Below, piece by piece: positions 1-12,608 of a stretch of DNA of 64,000 nucleotides. The position numbers were made by a program, and so were the translations under genes. The notes beneath the pieces are model-generated. The model was not told the origin of the DNA. It made no database searches and worked only from the letters and a program-made list of their open reading frames with translations. Source of the DNA: Ianthella basta (lineage: Eukaryota; Porifera; Demospongiae; Verongiida; Ianthellidae); assembly GCA_964019415.1 (NCBI GenBank), contig OZ025871.1:3700129-3764128 (forward strand). Direction: 5' to 3'. Position 1 is the first letter of the stretch. Every line of letters begins with the position of its first letter.

Positions 1-1194
1 CTGTGCAGTCACCAGAGAAGTTCAAGGCATATGTGGAAGCTGTCATGACTGAGCAGAAGAAGCACAATGTGATTGTGGGTGTTGCGTACATGTTCCGATA
101 TCACCCAGCTGTGGACAAGATTAAAGAGGTAAACCCTCAAGTGACATGTTGGCTGAAGCATTTGTTCCTTCTTTCTCTATAAAGATACTTGCATCTGTCA
201 GTAGAGTAGATAGATTGGATGGATGGATGGATAGAGTAGATGGATACTAGTCCAATGGTGCATCTAGGGGGACCCAGGGGTGCAAAGGAGTGCCCAAAGG
301 AGTGCCCTTTTGCTGGTCCTATGTAAGTTATTGGGCAGATTTTGGATCAGAAATAAACAAGGTTCCATTACTTCAGGGGCACTGTGTGCACCTAACTACT
401 TTACAACCCCCCCCCCCCCCCCCTTCAGAAATATTAGATCCATCATTGTAGTCTGTCAATGGAATAATTCTATGCTTCCTGATTGTAGTGCTAGTTATAT
501 GTAGGGCCTGTCTTTGCACTTTGTTGTGCCTATCTGTGTGCAGGTACTGGCCTCCCACAAGAAGACACTGCTGTCAGTGAATGCCAGATACAATTGTGCT
601 TACTCTGAGTTGGACCATCCCTTTTGGTGGGACACAAGGAAGTCAGGTGGTCCCATTGTGGAGCAGGCAACACACTTCTGTGACCTGATTCGTTATTTTG
701 GAGGTGATGTTTGCCTCAATACCGTCAAAGGTATATCTATCCCTGCATCTACCTCTGAAGGAGATGTTGGAGCTCTAGCTCATGTGCCATCTGTTGTGAA
801 TGAGTCTGACCTGCCGGTGGAGGCACGCATCCCTCGGGTGACCTTTGCCCACTGGCAGTTCAAGGAAGGTGGCATTGGCTCTCTCAACCATGGCCTCACT
901 TTGTGGGGCAAGAAGTATGAGGCAAGCATCGATCTGTGGGCTGATGGCCTTCGTATGTCACTGGAAGAGCCTTACCAACCTGACTGTAAATTGCGGGTGA
1001 GGTGTGGCTTTACGGATGAGGACAAGGATGAGGTTTTTACCTTCCCAGATGCAGACCCTTACCTGGAAGAAGATAAGGCTTTCCTTGAAGCAGTTCGTAC
1101 AGGCAACCAAAGCATCATCCGGTCAAGCTATGAGGATGCAAGCAAGACGTATGAACTGTCCTGGGCCATTAGGAAAGCATCCACTAGTGCTTAG
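1..1194 (+). CDS. Gfo/Idh/MocA-family oxidoreductase, 3-prime part
   Basis: Two exons are visible: 1-128 (open at the window edge, codons start at base 3) and 544-1194, ending in TAG. The intron 129-543 has GT and AG ends and phase 0. The joined peptide is about 258 residues. Exon 1 carries VGVAYMFRYHPAVDKIKE, the family strand-helix that follows the nucleotide-binding EKP region. Exon 2 has WWDTRKSGGPIVEQATHFCD, which matches the family pattern of glycines, a catalytic-type Asp/His pair and a C-terminal beta-sheet dimerisation domain. Family members are NAD(P)-dependent dehydrogenases acting on sugars or related polyols; the substrate cannot be told from sequence. The N-terminal Rossmann GxGxxG segment lies upstream of the window. 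The next gene starts only 108 bp after the stop, in the same direction. Confidence 0.92.
129..543 (+). other. Intron with GGAT microsatellite and 17-base C run
   Basis: Single visible intron of the oxidoreductase gene. It contains a short GGAT/GATA-rich tract at about 207-243 and an uninterrupted C homopolymer at 407-423. No coding potential is seen. Confidence 0.8.
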
Positions 1195-1302
1195 TTGAAT
1201 ACACGCGCGGACTAGGAACTAATTTTTTTGAGTGCAATCATGGTGCAATTTATCATTCTCGCCCCCGTACGTGCGCGTATATAATTTGTAGATTTAGGCA
1301 AA

Positions 1303-4300
1303 ATGGCTGACGTGGATGAAAGCGAGCTTAGAGACTCGTGCAAGCTATGGATGGGCGATGTAAGTAGTGGATGTTGACGTAGTTCAAATGTAAGCGGTGA
1401 CACATTTTTATCGTGCTTTAACATGACTTGTCTTCCTCGTTTGGATGTAGCTAAGCCCTTGTATGGATGAGACACTCATTAGAAGTGCTTTCAGAGCGCA
1501 CAGCTTCGAACTCGTATCAGTCAGTTGGGTCAAGAACCAAATTTACGAGTAAGGATGTAGCTATAACTATTTTGTCTACCTTTTGAAGAAGGTTGTATTA
1601 GTGCTTGTGCACCGTGCGCGTGGTGCATATGTGTATTAAACTAGCTACCTTCCGTTGTCCTAGAGTGTTGTGGATTCGCCCGATGCGTTACTTGGTACGC
1701 TGTTAGTTCCACTGTAATAGCAATTGTGTCACTTTAGTCTCTGTCTGTCTGAGGAGTATCAGAATTGTTAAATGTCATAATTATGACCTCCCACCCAGCT
1801 CCTGTTTTTCAGCACAATTAATGGCTGCATGCAAGACTACTGAGTGACTGCGTGCTACGGGCTTGGCCTTCATTAATATTTCAGTACTGCTGAAATGTAT
1901 GATGTATAGTGGCACTGTGTGTTCTGTTGGGATGTCATGTATACTATTACGGGAAGTACATATATCAGTAAGTGGCCTGATATTGATGTGTATTGTGTTG
2001 CTACTCCTACTGCTGTACAGAGAGGCAGTTCGACGTTGCTATCTCGAGTTCCCCTCTGCTGACCACGCTAAGAGAGCTCTGGAGAGTTTGAACCAGCAGC
2101 CCATTCCCGGCAGCAGTGATGTGAGTGGATGCGTTGAGTGTATATGACACTATTTGAAGCAATTGGTGTGAGGCACATACCACAGTCATCTACGCACCCC
2201 TTCCACAGATGCAGTAGTAGTGTCTTCTTGTTAGAGATGGGTCTTCTTGGAGTATAAGATGTATTTTAATAACTATACTACACAAGAGTAATGTGAAGGG
2301 GCAGTGCTTGGCCATGGGGCTTTGTGATGCTGTGGACTCTATCTTGACTTTGCATGGTTTATGTTGCATTGCTGTTGTGAGTTAGTGTATCACAATTGAA
2401 GACAGCGCCCACTGTAAGACCACAGCTCACTGCTGGTTACCCCTTCAAGGTAAATGGCAACACATGATATACAAGATTATTCTTTCTTGCTGTCTTTTCA
2501 CATGTGTCATTCTTACTGTTCCCTTAGAGCAAGAAGTTTCAACTCAACTGGGCTAGCAAGGTTAAGGACAAGGGGTAAGCCATGTACACTCGCCATACAG
2601 CTCTAAGCTATACATGTGACTGGTGTCATACATACTCTAGATTGGAAACGAGTGTGTGTACATGAGGAGTAGGATTCTTGTACCACAGCATTGGTAGAAA
2701 TAATGCACCATAATCAATAGCTTTGTATGACGTGTGCCTTTAGTTCCTCATTGCGTACCCTAGGGCCTGGTGACTTAAGGTTATCCTGCTATTTCCATCA
2801 TGTACAATGACTACTTATCATTCTCCTTGCAGTGGTGAGGAGCATAGCCTGTATGTTGGGAACCTTTCAGCTGAAGTGGACTCTTTAGAGCTGCTGGTAA
2901 GAATGGAGCATGGTACATGCTTTGTTTACGGCATGTCAGCAACACAACTGGTGTGTAGACACTGCAGAGCCATGGGATATAGAGCTGGGAATCAAGATAG
3001 GACTGTGCGTGTGACATTGTGTGGGAAATATTAGCTAGCCTTGACCATGTGTCTGAATATTGTAGGTGTTTGCTCATTTACGTACCATTTGTGCTGCCTC
3101 TCGCACATTTACACTGTATGACAATCCTAGCATGCTGTGCAATGTAGCGCATGCATGCAGTTCTATAGTACACTCTTCTGCCACTGCTCTCTTCATGCAG
3201 GAGTTTTTTCAAAGTAATTACCCCTCTGTAATTTCTGCAAAAGGTAAACATTTTTGAGAAATTGGCTTGTTTGTTGTGTGCCGTGACCTGCCACATCCTG
3301 CTAACTATAAACATAGTGAAAGTGTGGCCACGCCTGTAATGCATGCATCCCCTTGTTCTTTTGTGGTGTATTGTGCTTTACAATTTTGATACGTAGTTTG
3401 CCAGCCAAGATGCTTCATCTTGCAAACCATTAAGGGTTTGCATAACTCATGATTGGGATAAGCATAAGCTCAAATGTATGTATTATGTCTAACAGGCATT
3501 GGAATATATTATGGAAGTTTACTGAGTATAGCTCTCAGAAAAAGCAAGATGAACCATACTCCACATGTTGAGCCTGTCCATATTATATGTACGTAGTGCG
3601 TATATATGTGTGCCAGCATCCACAAAAGGATGAGTCCACAAAGTAAATTTGCTGAGCATTGCACTGTACATAATCTAATGCATGCACAGTAAGTGCTCAT
3701 GAGTAAGGAGCTGTCATGGTCCTACGTACGTATGTGCAGTTGTGAACAATGACAGTGGGACCAGCCAAGGATTTGGTTTCATAAAGTTTCTGGATATTGA
3801 TGAGAGGGATCGAAGCATTGCTGAGCTGGATGGCCTAACGTTTGTGGGAACCAAGCCAGTCACTATGCAGATAGCTGAGACACCTCAATCACAGAGCAGG
3901 TGGGCACGTCATGGTACACGTGCTGTGGTGTGCATAATAATTGATGCAGTTGCCTTCTGTTGAAGAAATGTTGTCTAACTGTCCACTGATTGGAGTGTGA
4001 CAGCTGAGCAGTACCCCACTAGGGCTCTTTCAAACTATCAGTTTATGTACATTACTACCGTATGTGCTGTACTTTCTGACTACAAGCAGTAGAACCTCCT
4101 TCACCCTGAATCGAGGCCCCTGTGGTGACAGGCACTGCCTATACTTGGCAATGCGTGCTGTTTATCCCTGAAGTTGGGACACATTACTGTTCAGGGGATT
4201 GTATGCTGTCATGGCTGTGACAGATTGTAAATGCAGTTCTTGTATTGATCATGTGCAGAATTTCCTTAGATTAATTTTGTTTGCACATCATGGTAACTTA

Positions 4301-6785
4301 AGTATTTGTTTTGAAAATGCAGTGGTCCGGATGCAGTTCAAAGACAAGCACCTCCAGTGTATGCCTATGGAGGGTATGTGTACGGCACCAAGACCAAAGA
4401 GGTTGACAAGAACTGTCATGAAGGCACTAACTATCAATCTGGAGCACTATCAACAGTGAGCACACTGGAGCAACAGGCCTAGGTCTAGTATTCATCAGCT
4501 ATTGCTCACAACACTAATGGTCTGCATTTTGCATGGGCTGAACAATTTAACATCCCAGGGTAGGATTATCTCCTCTATCCGTCATTAATGCACCAATGCT
4601 GTACACCGTGGACACTGGGCTCTATGGCATGTAAGATGTGATGAAGTAAACAGTGGGAGTAGTAGTCTTGGGTAGCCAACCCACTTCTCGACATTTTATA
4701 AATCATTGACATTGTGTGGATAGATTGACAAAGTGATCTCCCCTCTGCCACTGATAGGCAGTGCATCTACTGCCTGGATGAGATGGACTAGTTTTGTGGG
4801 TTAACTATGGTTAGAAGCTTGAATTCAAAGTGTACTCGTTCCAGGCCTTGAGCCGTATGTATGTAAGTGTATTGTATTTTTACAAAACAAGATTTGCATG
4901 AATATTGTGGTCTGTTATCTTGCCTGCGTGTGCAGGCACCTTACAGTTATACTGCCGACTACAGCACTGGACAATCAAGTGCCGATGAAATGCTGGATGA
5001 TGCAAGGCAAGTGGTCCACAGCCCAACAACAAATGCTGTGTCTTCATCTGTGGTTGCCTGCAACTCCAAAGCCACCAGCAGTGGGCACACACAGGTGTCA
5101 TTGACATCACTTGAGGTTACCGATGCAGAACTGATTGCTCATGATAAGGTATGTACGTATGAGAACTCGGTTAGCCCATAATGTGCCCATGGAGGATCCA
5201 TACCGTAATGTAATCTTTGAACCTATAGTTTATACTTGTAGTCTTACGTCTCTATGTGTGTGTGTGTGAGTGCGGATGTTGGTCACATGGAGCAACATAC
5301 TGCCAATTGGGTTACTGTACAGTATAGCATGTTCACACAGACATTACAAACCATGGTTCAGTTCGGTTCGGTTCTGTTTCTAGTCGTCATGTGAACGATA
5401 ACCAAACAGCACCAAAGCGCGCCAGACAAACCATGATTGGACTACCTCACCTTGCCATGCTGACATGGTTCAGACAGGTCGGATAAGCCAAAAACTCGAG
5501 AAAGACGGATGCAACACATGCATGCCTGCATACCTCCATAGATACAAGAAAGGGTGGGATGGAAAACACCCATTTTCTCGTGATACGTTCATGTCTCAGA
5601 TTCTGCAATAGGGTGTGGATGCACAGGGAGCTTTTGGAACAAGATGGGGTTCAGAACATAGGGCTGCCTTTTGCCTGTACATGAAGGAACAGCTTGTCAG
5701 TATGTCAGTTGTCACATTGACACCTCCACTAGCAAACTCAGAAGTTGTTCTACATAAGCGAAAGGCGGAGCCGTGCAGAACTCCCAAGAGCCCCTGCCTT
5801 ACCATACACTGTTTGTCACGTATACCGTATGGAAAGTCAGCATGATAACTATGCTGTTCCATTCCCACTTTGTTCCTTTCGACACTAGTCAGGAAACAAC
5901 TACTGTCCTGCTTTCGCTATTCCACTTACAGGAACACAAAGTTAGGGCAAGTGAATAAAAGTCACATCATCAAGAAACGAGCAGAGAGCTACAGTTGCAG
6001 TGGCAGCATGGTTTTGCTGCCATGCATGCCGGAAATGCCCCCAGGGATAAAATTACTTTGATATACCTCCACTGATGTGGGGAGGGGAGCACAAATACTG
6101 CCACAGCTGTTACAGCACTGCTCTGCCGCATCAATCTGTGGTAGGATCGTCGGAATTAACTTCCACCTAGTGCCAAACACACGTTGCAACTATCTAGTGT
6201 TCTTAAGTGAAGTTCCTACTAAGTGCCAGCAGATTTCACACTACAGGTGTGAGTGTATCCACACTTTATGAGAATGGTCATGTTTAGACCGAGACACGGA
6301 TGTAAACCACACCCACTGGGGGTTCACGTATATACAGTGCAAGTTACAAAATATAAAGATAGGATGATTGTCACAGAATGTCATGGTGGTGGTCTAGACT
6401 GTCTACATGTTGACATAACCGCAGTACATAAAGCTTCTTCGTGAACAGTCTTGTGCTGCTGGGTTACATGGCTGGGTCACATCTAATGGAAGCCATTAGC
6501 TTGTATTGTTGGTAAATGTCACTCCCGTAGCCATCACTAATTGTACCATTTGGCATGGCCATGTTGCTGTGCAGATGCATGCTTATTTCCAAAAACTTTA
6601 CTGCAGGTATCACTTAACACACTGGCAGTCAGGCTAGATGTCCAATTGTGGAAATACTGTCCCTTCAATTGTTTATTGTTGTTTTGCAGAGACTGTTTGA
6701 AGCAATGCAAGAAGCAAAGTGGGACTTGCAGTTTCATAGGAAGATTTTAGGAGCATCACCTCTGGATGGACTCCACAAGCAATGA
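1303..6785 (+). CDS. TRNAU1AP: tRNA selenocysteine 1-associated protein (SECp43), 10 exons
   Basis: Exons 1303-1359, 1451-1548, 2021-2120, 2528-2574, 2833-2896, 3201-3243, 3740-3899, 4323-4377, 4936-5148 and 6690-6785 (TGA) join in frame to 310 residues; the human protein is 287. It has two RRMs. RRM1 has RNP2 KLWMGDL near residue 15 and RNP1 RRCYLEF. RRM2 has HSLYVGNLSAEVDSLELL and SQGFGFIKFLD. The order, linker (SKKFQLNWA) and C-terminal Ala/Tyr/Gly-rich tail ending in an acidic helical exon match SECp43. The family binds selenocysteine tRNA and supports its methylation and selenoprotein synthesis. The start has an AAAATGG context. Exon 8 needs the GTGTAC donor at 4378 to stay in phase; a better-looking GTATGT at 4374 would break the frame unless an exon was missed. 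Most introns are 80-500 bp; the last is 1.5 kb. Confidence 0.94.
5149..6689 (+). other. Last TRNAU1AP intron, no gene recognised
   Basis: 1.5-kb intron between penultimate and last exons. It has short ORFs on both strands (for example 5596-5868) but none with a recognisable motif or splice context. Around 5340-5480 it is rich in GGTTC/GAACC-type inverted words, suggesting an old repeat insertion. Confidence 0.6.
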
Positions 6786-6914
6786 ACACACCAGTGGTAG
6801 TAACATTTGTGACCCTTATACTATGCACTAACCCTACACACAGTCTCATTTGCACAGTAAAGTTCACTTGAACTGAAGCTTTTTAGCTACAGTTTTAGAG
6901 CTGTTGACAGCATG

Positions 6915-6920
6915 AATAAA
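6915..6920 (+). terminator. Candidate polyadenylation signal of TRNAU1AP
   Basis: AATAAA lies 130 bp after the TRNAU1AP stop codon, in the 278-bp gap separating it from the convergent MRGBP stop. It is the only canonical hexamer I see in that gap on this strand. Confidence 0.5.
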
Positions 6921-7063
6921 ACTATATGACAAAACAACTTGATATGACATAACAAACGATATATACTATAGGTAACATTTACAATTACCAAATGATAGAG
7001 GTTGACTATGCATGTCCTGAACACTTTATCAATTGAATGAAACAGGTTCAGTGCACTGCACAA

Positions 7064-8089
7064 CTACCTCCTTCGTTTGGTTGTCCTCGATGGTGATGAT
7101 ACGGGGGAAGCTGAGCCTGTAGATGATCGTCTTCCCCGCTTTCTTGCACTGTGGCTGTGGGCAGAAGACTGTGCCTCTTGGCCTCCATCTGCACAATAAT
7201 ACAGTAGTTCAGAAATGCCAAAGTGCACATGCACTGCACAATACATGTAACGATTGCATAATAACACACAATACAGGTGACAGGACACAACATTGATTAG
7301 AAGGTCTTGTACGTACAACAGTGTGAAGCCTTGATGGCAATAAACCCTACAAGCAGAACACCACTTTACAATGCAACTGTATCACTTCATGCAAGTGCAT
7401 ACCATCTTTGTCTAATGGCTGTTCAGGTGCTTGAGCAGGTTCCTTTCTGGATGATCTTTTAACTACCTTAAGGTCTTCTGGTAGTTTAAATTCCTTCTCT
7501 TCCAGAGAAAAAGGAATTGCTTCTACCTCATCCAGTGCATCAATGTCATACAGACTGTACAGATGGTCCCAGATGTCTTTAGCAGATACAGTGAAGCCGA
7601 GGGCCTGGCTTAGCCGGTTTTGTATGCATATCATGTGAAAGTGCTTGTTCAGACCTGAAGTAGAATATGGGAGTGGAGCAGATATGACAGAGGTCCTTAA
7701 ATTGAACAGTACTCCAAATACATTAGTGCAATACACCATGCAGATGTTGAGGATTGGATAATTCATCCATGCAATCAGATTGGTACATAACACAACACAG
7801 ATTTGCCCCGCTTCTCAGACCATTTCACTCATTCCGTTGCAATGAGGCGAGAACATGTGGCCTGGTCAAATAGCATATGAGTCATGATTAGTATTTACCT
7901 GAACATCTCAAAAGGCTTTTGAGATGTTCAGTTCATTTGCTTAGAATCGATGATCTGAAACGTAACCAATGGTTTGATTCATCAGTCATGGTTTGTTGTA
8001 CACTACTTACCAACAGGTTTGTGTCCTTGCATGGCGTGAAACAAGGCCACCTCCTGTTCAGCTGTCCATCCTAATTTCTCGGCGGCCAT
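7064..8089 (-). CDS. MRGBP: MRG/MORF4L-binding protein (NuA4/TIP60 subunit), 3 exons
   Basis: On the minus strand, exons 8089-8011, 7654-7403 and 7188-7064 (TAG) join with GT-AG introns in phases 1 and 1 to give 151 residues; human MRGBP is about 204. Exon 1 reads MAAEKLGWTAEQEVALFHAM then QGHKPVG, matching the family start. Exon 2 has NKHFHMICIQNRLSQ and KDIWDHLYSLYDIDALDE, the conserved Eaf7/MRGBP core. The tail is basic and serine-rich, ending SRTTKRRR, a likely nuclear localisation signal. The protein is a small subunit of the TIP60/NuA4 histone acetyltransferase complex that contacts MRG15-type proteins. The acidic linker is shorter than in vertebrates. It is head to head with EIPR1 and convergent with TRNAU1AP. 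Confidence 0.93.
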
Positions 8090-8179
8090 TTTGGAGCACA
8101 ACATGGCGACTGTGCAATAAAGAGTTCGCTCTACACCTGTTGTGCTGTTATTGTGTGCTGTTGAACGTGTATGAACAAC
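8090..8179. promoter_or_regulatory. Compact divergent promoter between MRGBP and EIPR1
   Basis: Only about 90 bp separates the MRGBP ATG (minus strand, at 8089) from the EIPR1 ATG at 8180 (81 bp to the alternative in-frame ATG at 8171). The interval contains an ATGGCGAC word at 8103 resembling a YY1-type initiator. On the plus strand that ATG opens a five-codon upstream ORF (ends TAA). Both transcripts must start inside or near this stretch, so a shared bidirectional promoter is inferred. Confidence 0.6.
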
Positions 8180-11100
8180 ATGGACGGTGGGGACAAAGCT
8201 CCTATTATTTATGGCATAGAGTATCAGGTACGTGTTGGTTGTGATGGAGTGTCTAGTTAGTTAAGTGAATATATGATAGCTAGTACAGTGTCCGTTTCAA
8301 TAGATATATAGTCGGGTAAGGATGCCAGTGTTAATAAATATGTACATGTAGGAGCTAAGCTACAGTGCAGACGCTATAATAGTTTGATAGAAATGTTAGA
8401 ATTAATACTGTTGGCATATGTGGCCCTGATACTGTTTGAATGGTGCTGCATGTTGTACAAGATTGCTAAAGTTGCTCGTTTTTAAATAGGGACGTGCTCT
8501 CGCCAGTAGAGGAAGCCTGAGTGGAGACTTTGAGAGTATACAGTTCCTCTGTGGCTCTCAGACACTGCAACATGACAACAAGGTTGGAAATAGGGGTGAC
8601 CATGCCAAGCTAGTCGGCTCATCTGCCATTAGTATGCAAGTGGGTAGTTATGGGTGCACATGGAGGTGTCATGCATTATAAGCTGTATTGCTGACTAGAG
8701 GAGCATACACTCCTCTTTGTTCGATGTGATTGACACCAATATCTACATTGTTTTGTTGTTTATAGTGACTACTGTTATTGCATCACTTGATCAACTCATA
8801 CATATATACATAGATCCATTTAGTCGAGTATGATGAAGACACTGAAACTATTGAAAAGACGACCTACCCACATCCTGAAGGAGAGATCTGGCAAATAAAG
8901 TGCAGCACACTGGACAGCACTCTGTTAACCACTAGTCACTCAAAAGGTAAAAGGTTATGATTATGAGATTATGCAGCATCACCCTGTAAGGCTATGGTGT
9001 GGCAAGATAGATTTGGGTCAGCTGTGTTAAGGCAGATGTCTTCTTGACCTTTCAGTTTTGGATGGTAAGATTGAGTATGGAGTGTCCTTGTGGAAGTTAC
9101 AAGATGAAGTTGATCCACAGGCAGTAACGTCCAGTCTGAGCATGCTCCCTTCTATGGAGAAAGCTGGCAGTGTCCCTCACAAAGCTCCATCCAACATACT
9201 GAAAGTAACCTGGAACCCCACTGTTGAGCAACTGGCTACTTATGATGATCAGAAACTGGTACTATGGCATCTGGCAGAAGGACAGCCTATGGTATAGTAT
9301 TTGATCATTTGTAAACTGACATGGTATTGTTAAGTATACTGTGTGCACGGCAGCTATATATAATTTATACATGAATGGACTATTTCTAACGTACGTATTG
9401 TTTGGTCAACTTCATAGGAGGCTGGTGAAATCAATCTGTCTTCAAAAGGACTCACAACGTTTGCATGTGCTACTTGGAATCCACACCATAATGCTACCCA
9501 GATCGCTACTGGGTGTGGTGAAGGAGTCAGAGCCTTTGACATTCGATCCAAAGAGTGAGTAGTGCCATTATTCTTGAACAATGTGGCCAATGATGTGTGT
9601 TTAGTCCCTGTACCAACTATAAGGTAGGGTTATTATGCTTATTAGCACAATAAGTGCTTATATAGAGCATACAATGAGGAACTAGGTAATAACCTGCATC
9701 TAAGCTGACGCCCAGGCTTGGAGGGATTTGTTGGGAGTAGTGGTGAAGTAGGAGTGCTTCCAAATGGCTATTAGCCTTACAATCAATGTGCTTTGCAACA
9801 TTTGCGTGAGATATTGGTATATACAATGTTCTGTGCTCTGTGTATACAATGTTGAATGAACCGGTGTGAAAGTGTTAGGAACTGAATAGGAGAACAAAGC
9901 TGAAAGTGTACAATGCCATCGTAGTACCCACACTGATGTATGGAAGTGAAGCGTGGGCACTGAACAAATAACAGGAGTCAGCTGTACAGGCAACAGAAAT
10001 GAGGGTATTGAGGCGCTTTCCTGAGAAGAGTAGGATGGACAGGGTGAGAAATGTGGAGATTTGAGAGGAGTTAAAGCAGGATGGGGTACTAGAGAAAGTG
10101 CAAAGGAGACAAGTGAGATGGAGAGAAGCATTGACAGAGATGGGACCAGAGAGACTAGTCAGGAGAGTGTACGAAAGTGAGATGGAGGAAAGAAGAGGAA
10201 GAAGGAGACCAAGAAAGAAAGGGAATGATAACTGTAAATAATGAATATTCTAATGTATGTAACAATAATGTAATGTATGTAACAATTCACATGATAAACA
10301 ATTTCTTTGCTACTGTATCGTTAAGGAACACCTCCTGCATAGGAGATATTGTCCATTTTGGCTGATATATTGATTGATTGATTGACAATGTTCTGTTGGG
10401 ACCAAGAAGACCACTCACCTTGGAACTTTCAACTAGTTCTTCCCAAAGTGTATCAAGTGTGAAAGGTGACAGCACATCTACAGTGATCTTGATATTCTAG
10501 TTCAAACTTTGCAGCATAACCTGTTTCGTTAGCTTCCTCTTTCAAAGCTAACTGGACGACACTCACTATTATTTGAATTCACAAGTACAGTACACTCTCC
10601 ATCCTTTTCCACTGCCTTTACACCAAGGCTACAAAGCTTCCCTGTCTAAATCCATTCCATCATGTTCAGAGGGCAACGTCTCTTAGCAAAGGGCAAAAGC
10701 ATCTTCGTTGTTCTTTCTATCATCAAAAATTGTTCGCACCACAGGGATCTACGTATATTTTTCCGTCATAAGCTGAGATGGGAATGCTCGCATCTGTGGG
10801 GGAAACATATGCTGTGATCGTGCTTTGAACTGCCCATATATCACTTTGTAAGCAGGAATATATGTAGCATGTTACCTTCTCCCATCTTTATAATCCTCCT
10901 AGTACCTGCATTTGTATAATGTTTGTTCTTAGGGTGTGTTTCTCAATAGAGCAAGCTCATGAACAGCAAGTGAGAGATATTGATTTCAATCCAAACAAGA
11001 TATATCATTTCGCTACTTGTGGGGATGACTGTCAAGTGAACTACTGGGATAGCCGGAAGACGAAAGAGCCACTGATGATAAGGAGGGACCACTCCCATTG

Positions 11101-12608
11101 GTAGGGCATAGTGAAGTTGTAGGGATATTATTGTTTTACAGTTGCTTTCATGTTGCATGCTTTGTAAATGGGGCATGTCACATTATTCTTCACATGGTTA
11201 TCAGCACTTTTATTTTCCTTTGATAGTCTTACCAGTGTACAAATTTTCTACTATTCAAGGGATCTAAGCCATAGTTGCATCACTGTCAATAGCGACTTAA
11301 AGTTTGTGGTCCAACTGTTGAGGTCCTTGTCTTTCTTCCAGGGTGTGGAGTGTACGCTTTAACCCTACACATGATCAGCTGGTATTGTCCAGTAGCAGTG
11401 ATAGCCAGGTATTCCTCTGCCGTGTTCCATCAGTAGCATCTGAACCTGTGAGAACAGATGAAGATGAAGACAACAGGTGTGCATGTTGAAACACAGCAGA
11501 CTGTGCTAATGTGTGTGATGTGTCCTAAAACTGGGACTGCCTGTGTCCATATTTTAAGTGGTCCTCCACTGTAGACTCGCACATCCAGGCCTATTTTATA
11601 TGGGAAGTAGGTCTGGAACATTCCAATATGCTGAATTGTGTTGGATGACAAGTGCAACTTCACATACCTCAGAGATTAAGCCCTAGTTTATTCCACCTCA
11701 AATACAAGCGTGACATGCTGAAGAACACTGTTGAGGGGGTTTGATTGGGTTACAGGGTTAGCGTGGCTGCCTACATCCTAGGTATTTTCTCAATGCATTG
11801 ATAAAGTTGCTAGTAAAGGAAGACACAGCCATTTTAATGAAGACTATGTGCAGAAATGACACATGTGGGATGGGTTGTCTGTAATCATATTGGTTCAGAA
11901 TGGGTATTAGGTGACATAATGGCCTTTCTGCAAACTGATTGGTTACACTGTGGGCTGCAATGCTGCACAACTCAATGTATGCCAATATGCCAGGCCTAGC
12001 TTTACCATACAAAAAAGACCTGGATGCACCAAGCTACTTCCAATGGTGGGTGTTTAGTGCTAGGTCCCTTGCCAAGGCCACTGGTAATGCATCAGACAGC
12101 AAACTGTTCTTCTAACTCTAATGCATTTACTAAGTCAAATGATTGTTCGTATATTAATGGAAGGAATGTCCGATACACTTTAACAGTATTACACATAATA
12201 TTCTTTGTTGGTTTTACTGTTTTGGTTATAATGTCCTAAATAATTATGTGTCTACTATTATTTAGTACATGTATATGCATATAGCTACTTACTATGATGG
12301 ATAAAGTCAAATAATACAATCATGTGCTATTCTGTAGTACAGAGTATGTCTGACTACTCACTTCTTATGATAACTGTTTGAATTTTACTCTCTTCTTTGC
12401 TTTTTTGGTTCATGTTCTTAGCACAAGTTTCCACAAGGATGCACTAGAGGATACAGTCATCAAAGAATTTGAAGAGCATGAAGACAGTGTGTACTCTGTC
12501 GAATGGAGTGGAGTTGATCCATGGGTCTTTGCATCACTGTCTTATGATGGCAGGCTTGTCATCAACCATGTACCAAGCAAGGAGAAGTTTCGCATCTTGA
12601 CAATATAA
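8180..12608 (+). CDS. EIPR1: EARP complex and GARP complex interacting protein 1 (WD40), 8 exons
   Basis: Exons 8180-8227, 8490-8582, 8814-8946, 9056-9291, 9418-9554, 10933-11100, 11342-11476 and 12422-12608 (TAA) join in phase to 378 residues; human EIPR1/TSSC1 is 387. Landmarks are [14 protein letters not shown] at the start, [71 protein letters not shown], and the closing [13 protein letters not shown] and [19 protein letters not shown]. The seven-bladed WD40 propeller is complete. EIPR1 binds the EARP/GARP tethering complexes and works in endosomal recycling and dense-core vesicle biogenesis in the cytosol. An in-frame ATG at 8171 could add three residues. Intron 5 (9555-10932) holds a LINE remnant. 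The donor after exon 2 is a weak GTTGGA. Confidence 0.96.
9892..10384 (+). mobile_element. LINE 3-prime remnant with ATTG tail (EIPR1 intron 5)
   Basis: The plus strand reads [20 protein letters not shown], then [12 protein letters not shown]-type and RRRPRKK words. These are typical of the region after the RT domain in RTE/Jockey-like non-LTR elements, here with in-frame stops. Past the coding remnant come a short hairpin (CCTCCTGCATAGGAG at about 10328) and an ATTG repeat at 10365-10383. The same hairpin and a different microsatellite tail end the remnant at 41500-41930, so this is probably the true 3-prime end of the family. Confidence 0.75.

Noticed and set aside
9700-10131. 143-codon minus frame
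   Set aside because: Antisense of the LINE remnant in EIPR1 intron 5.
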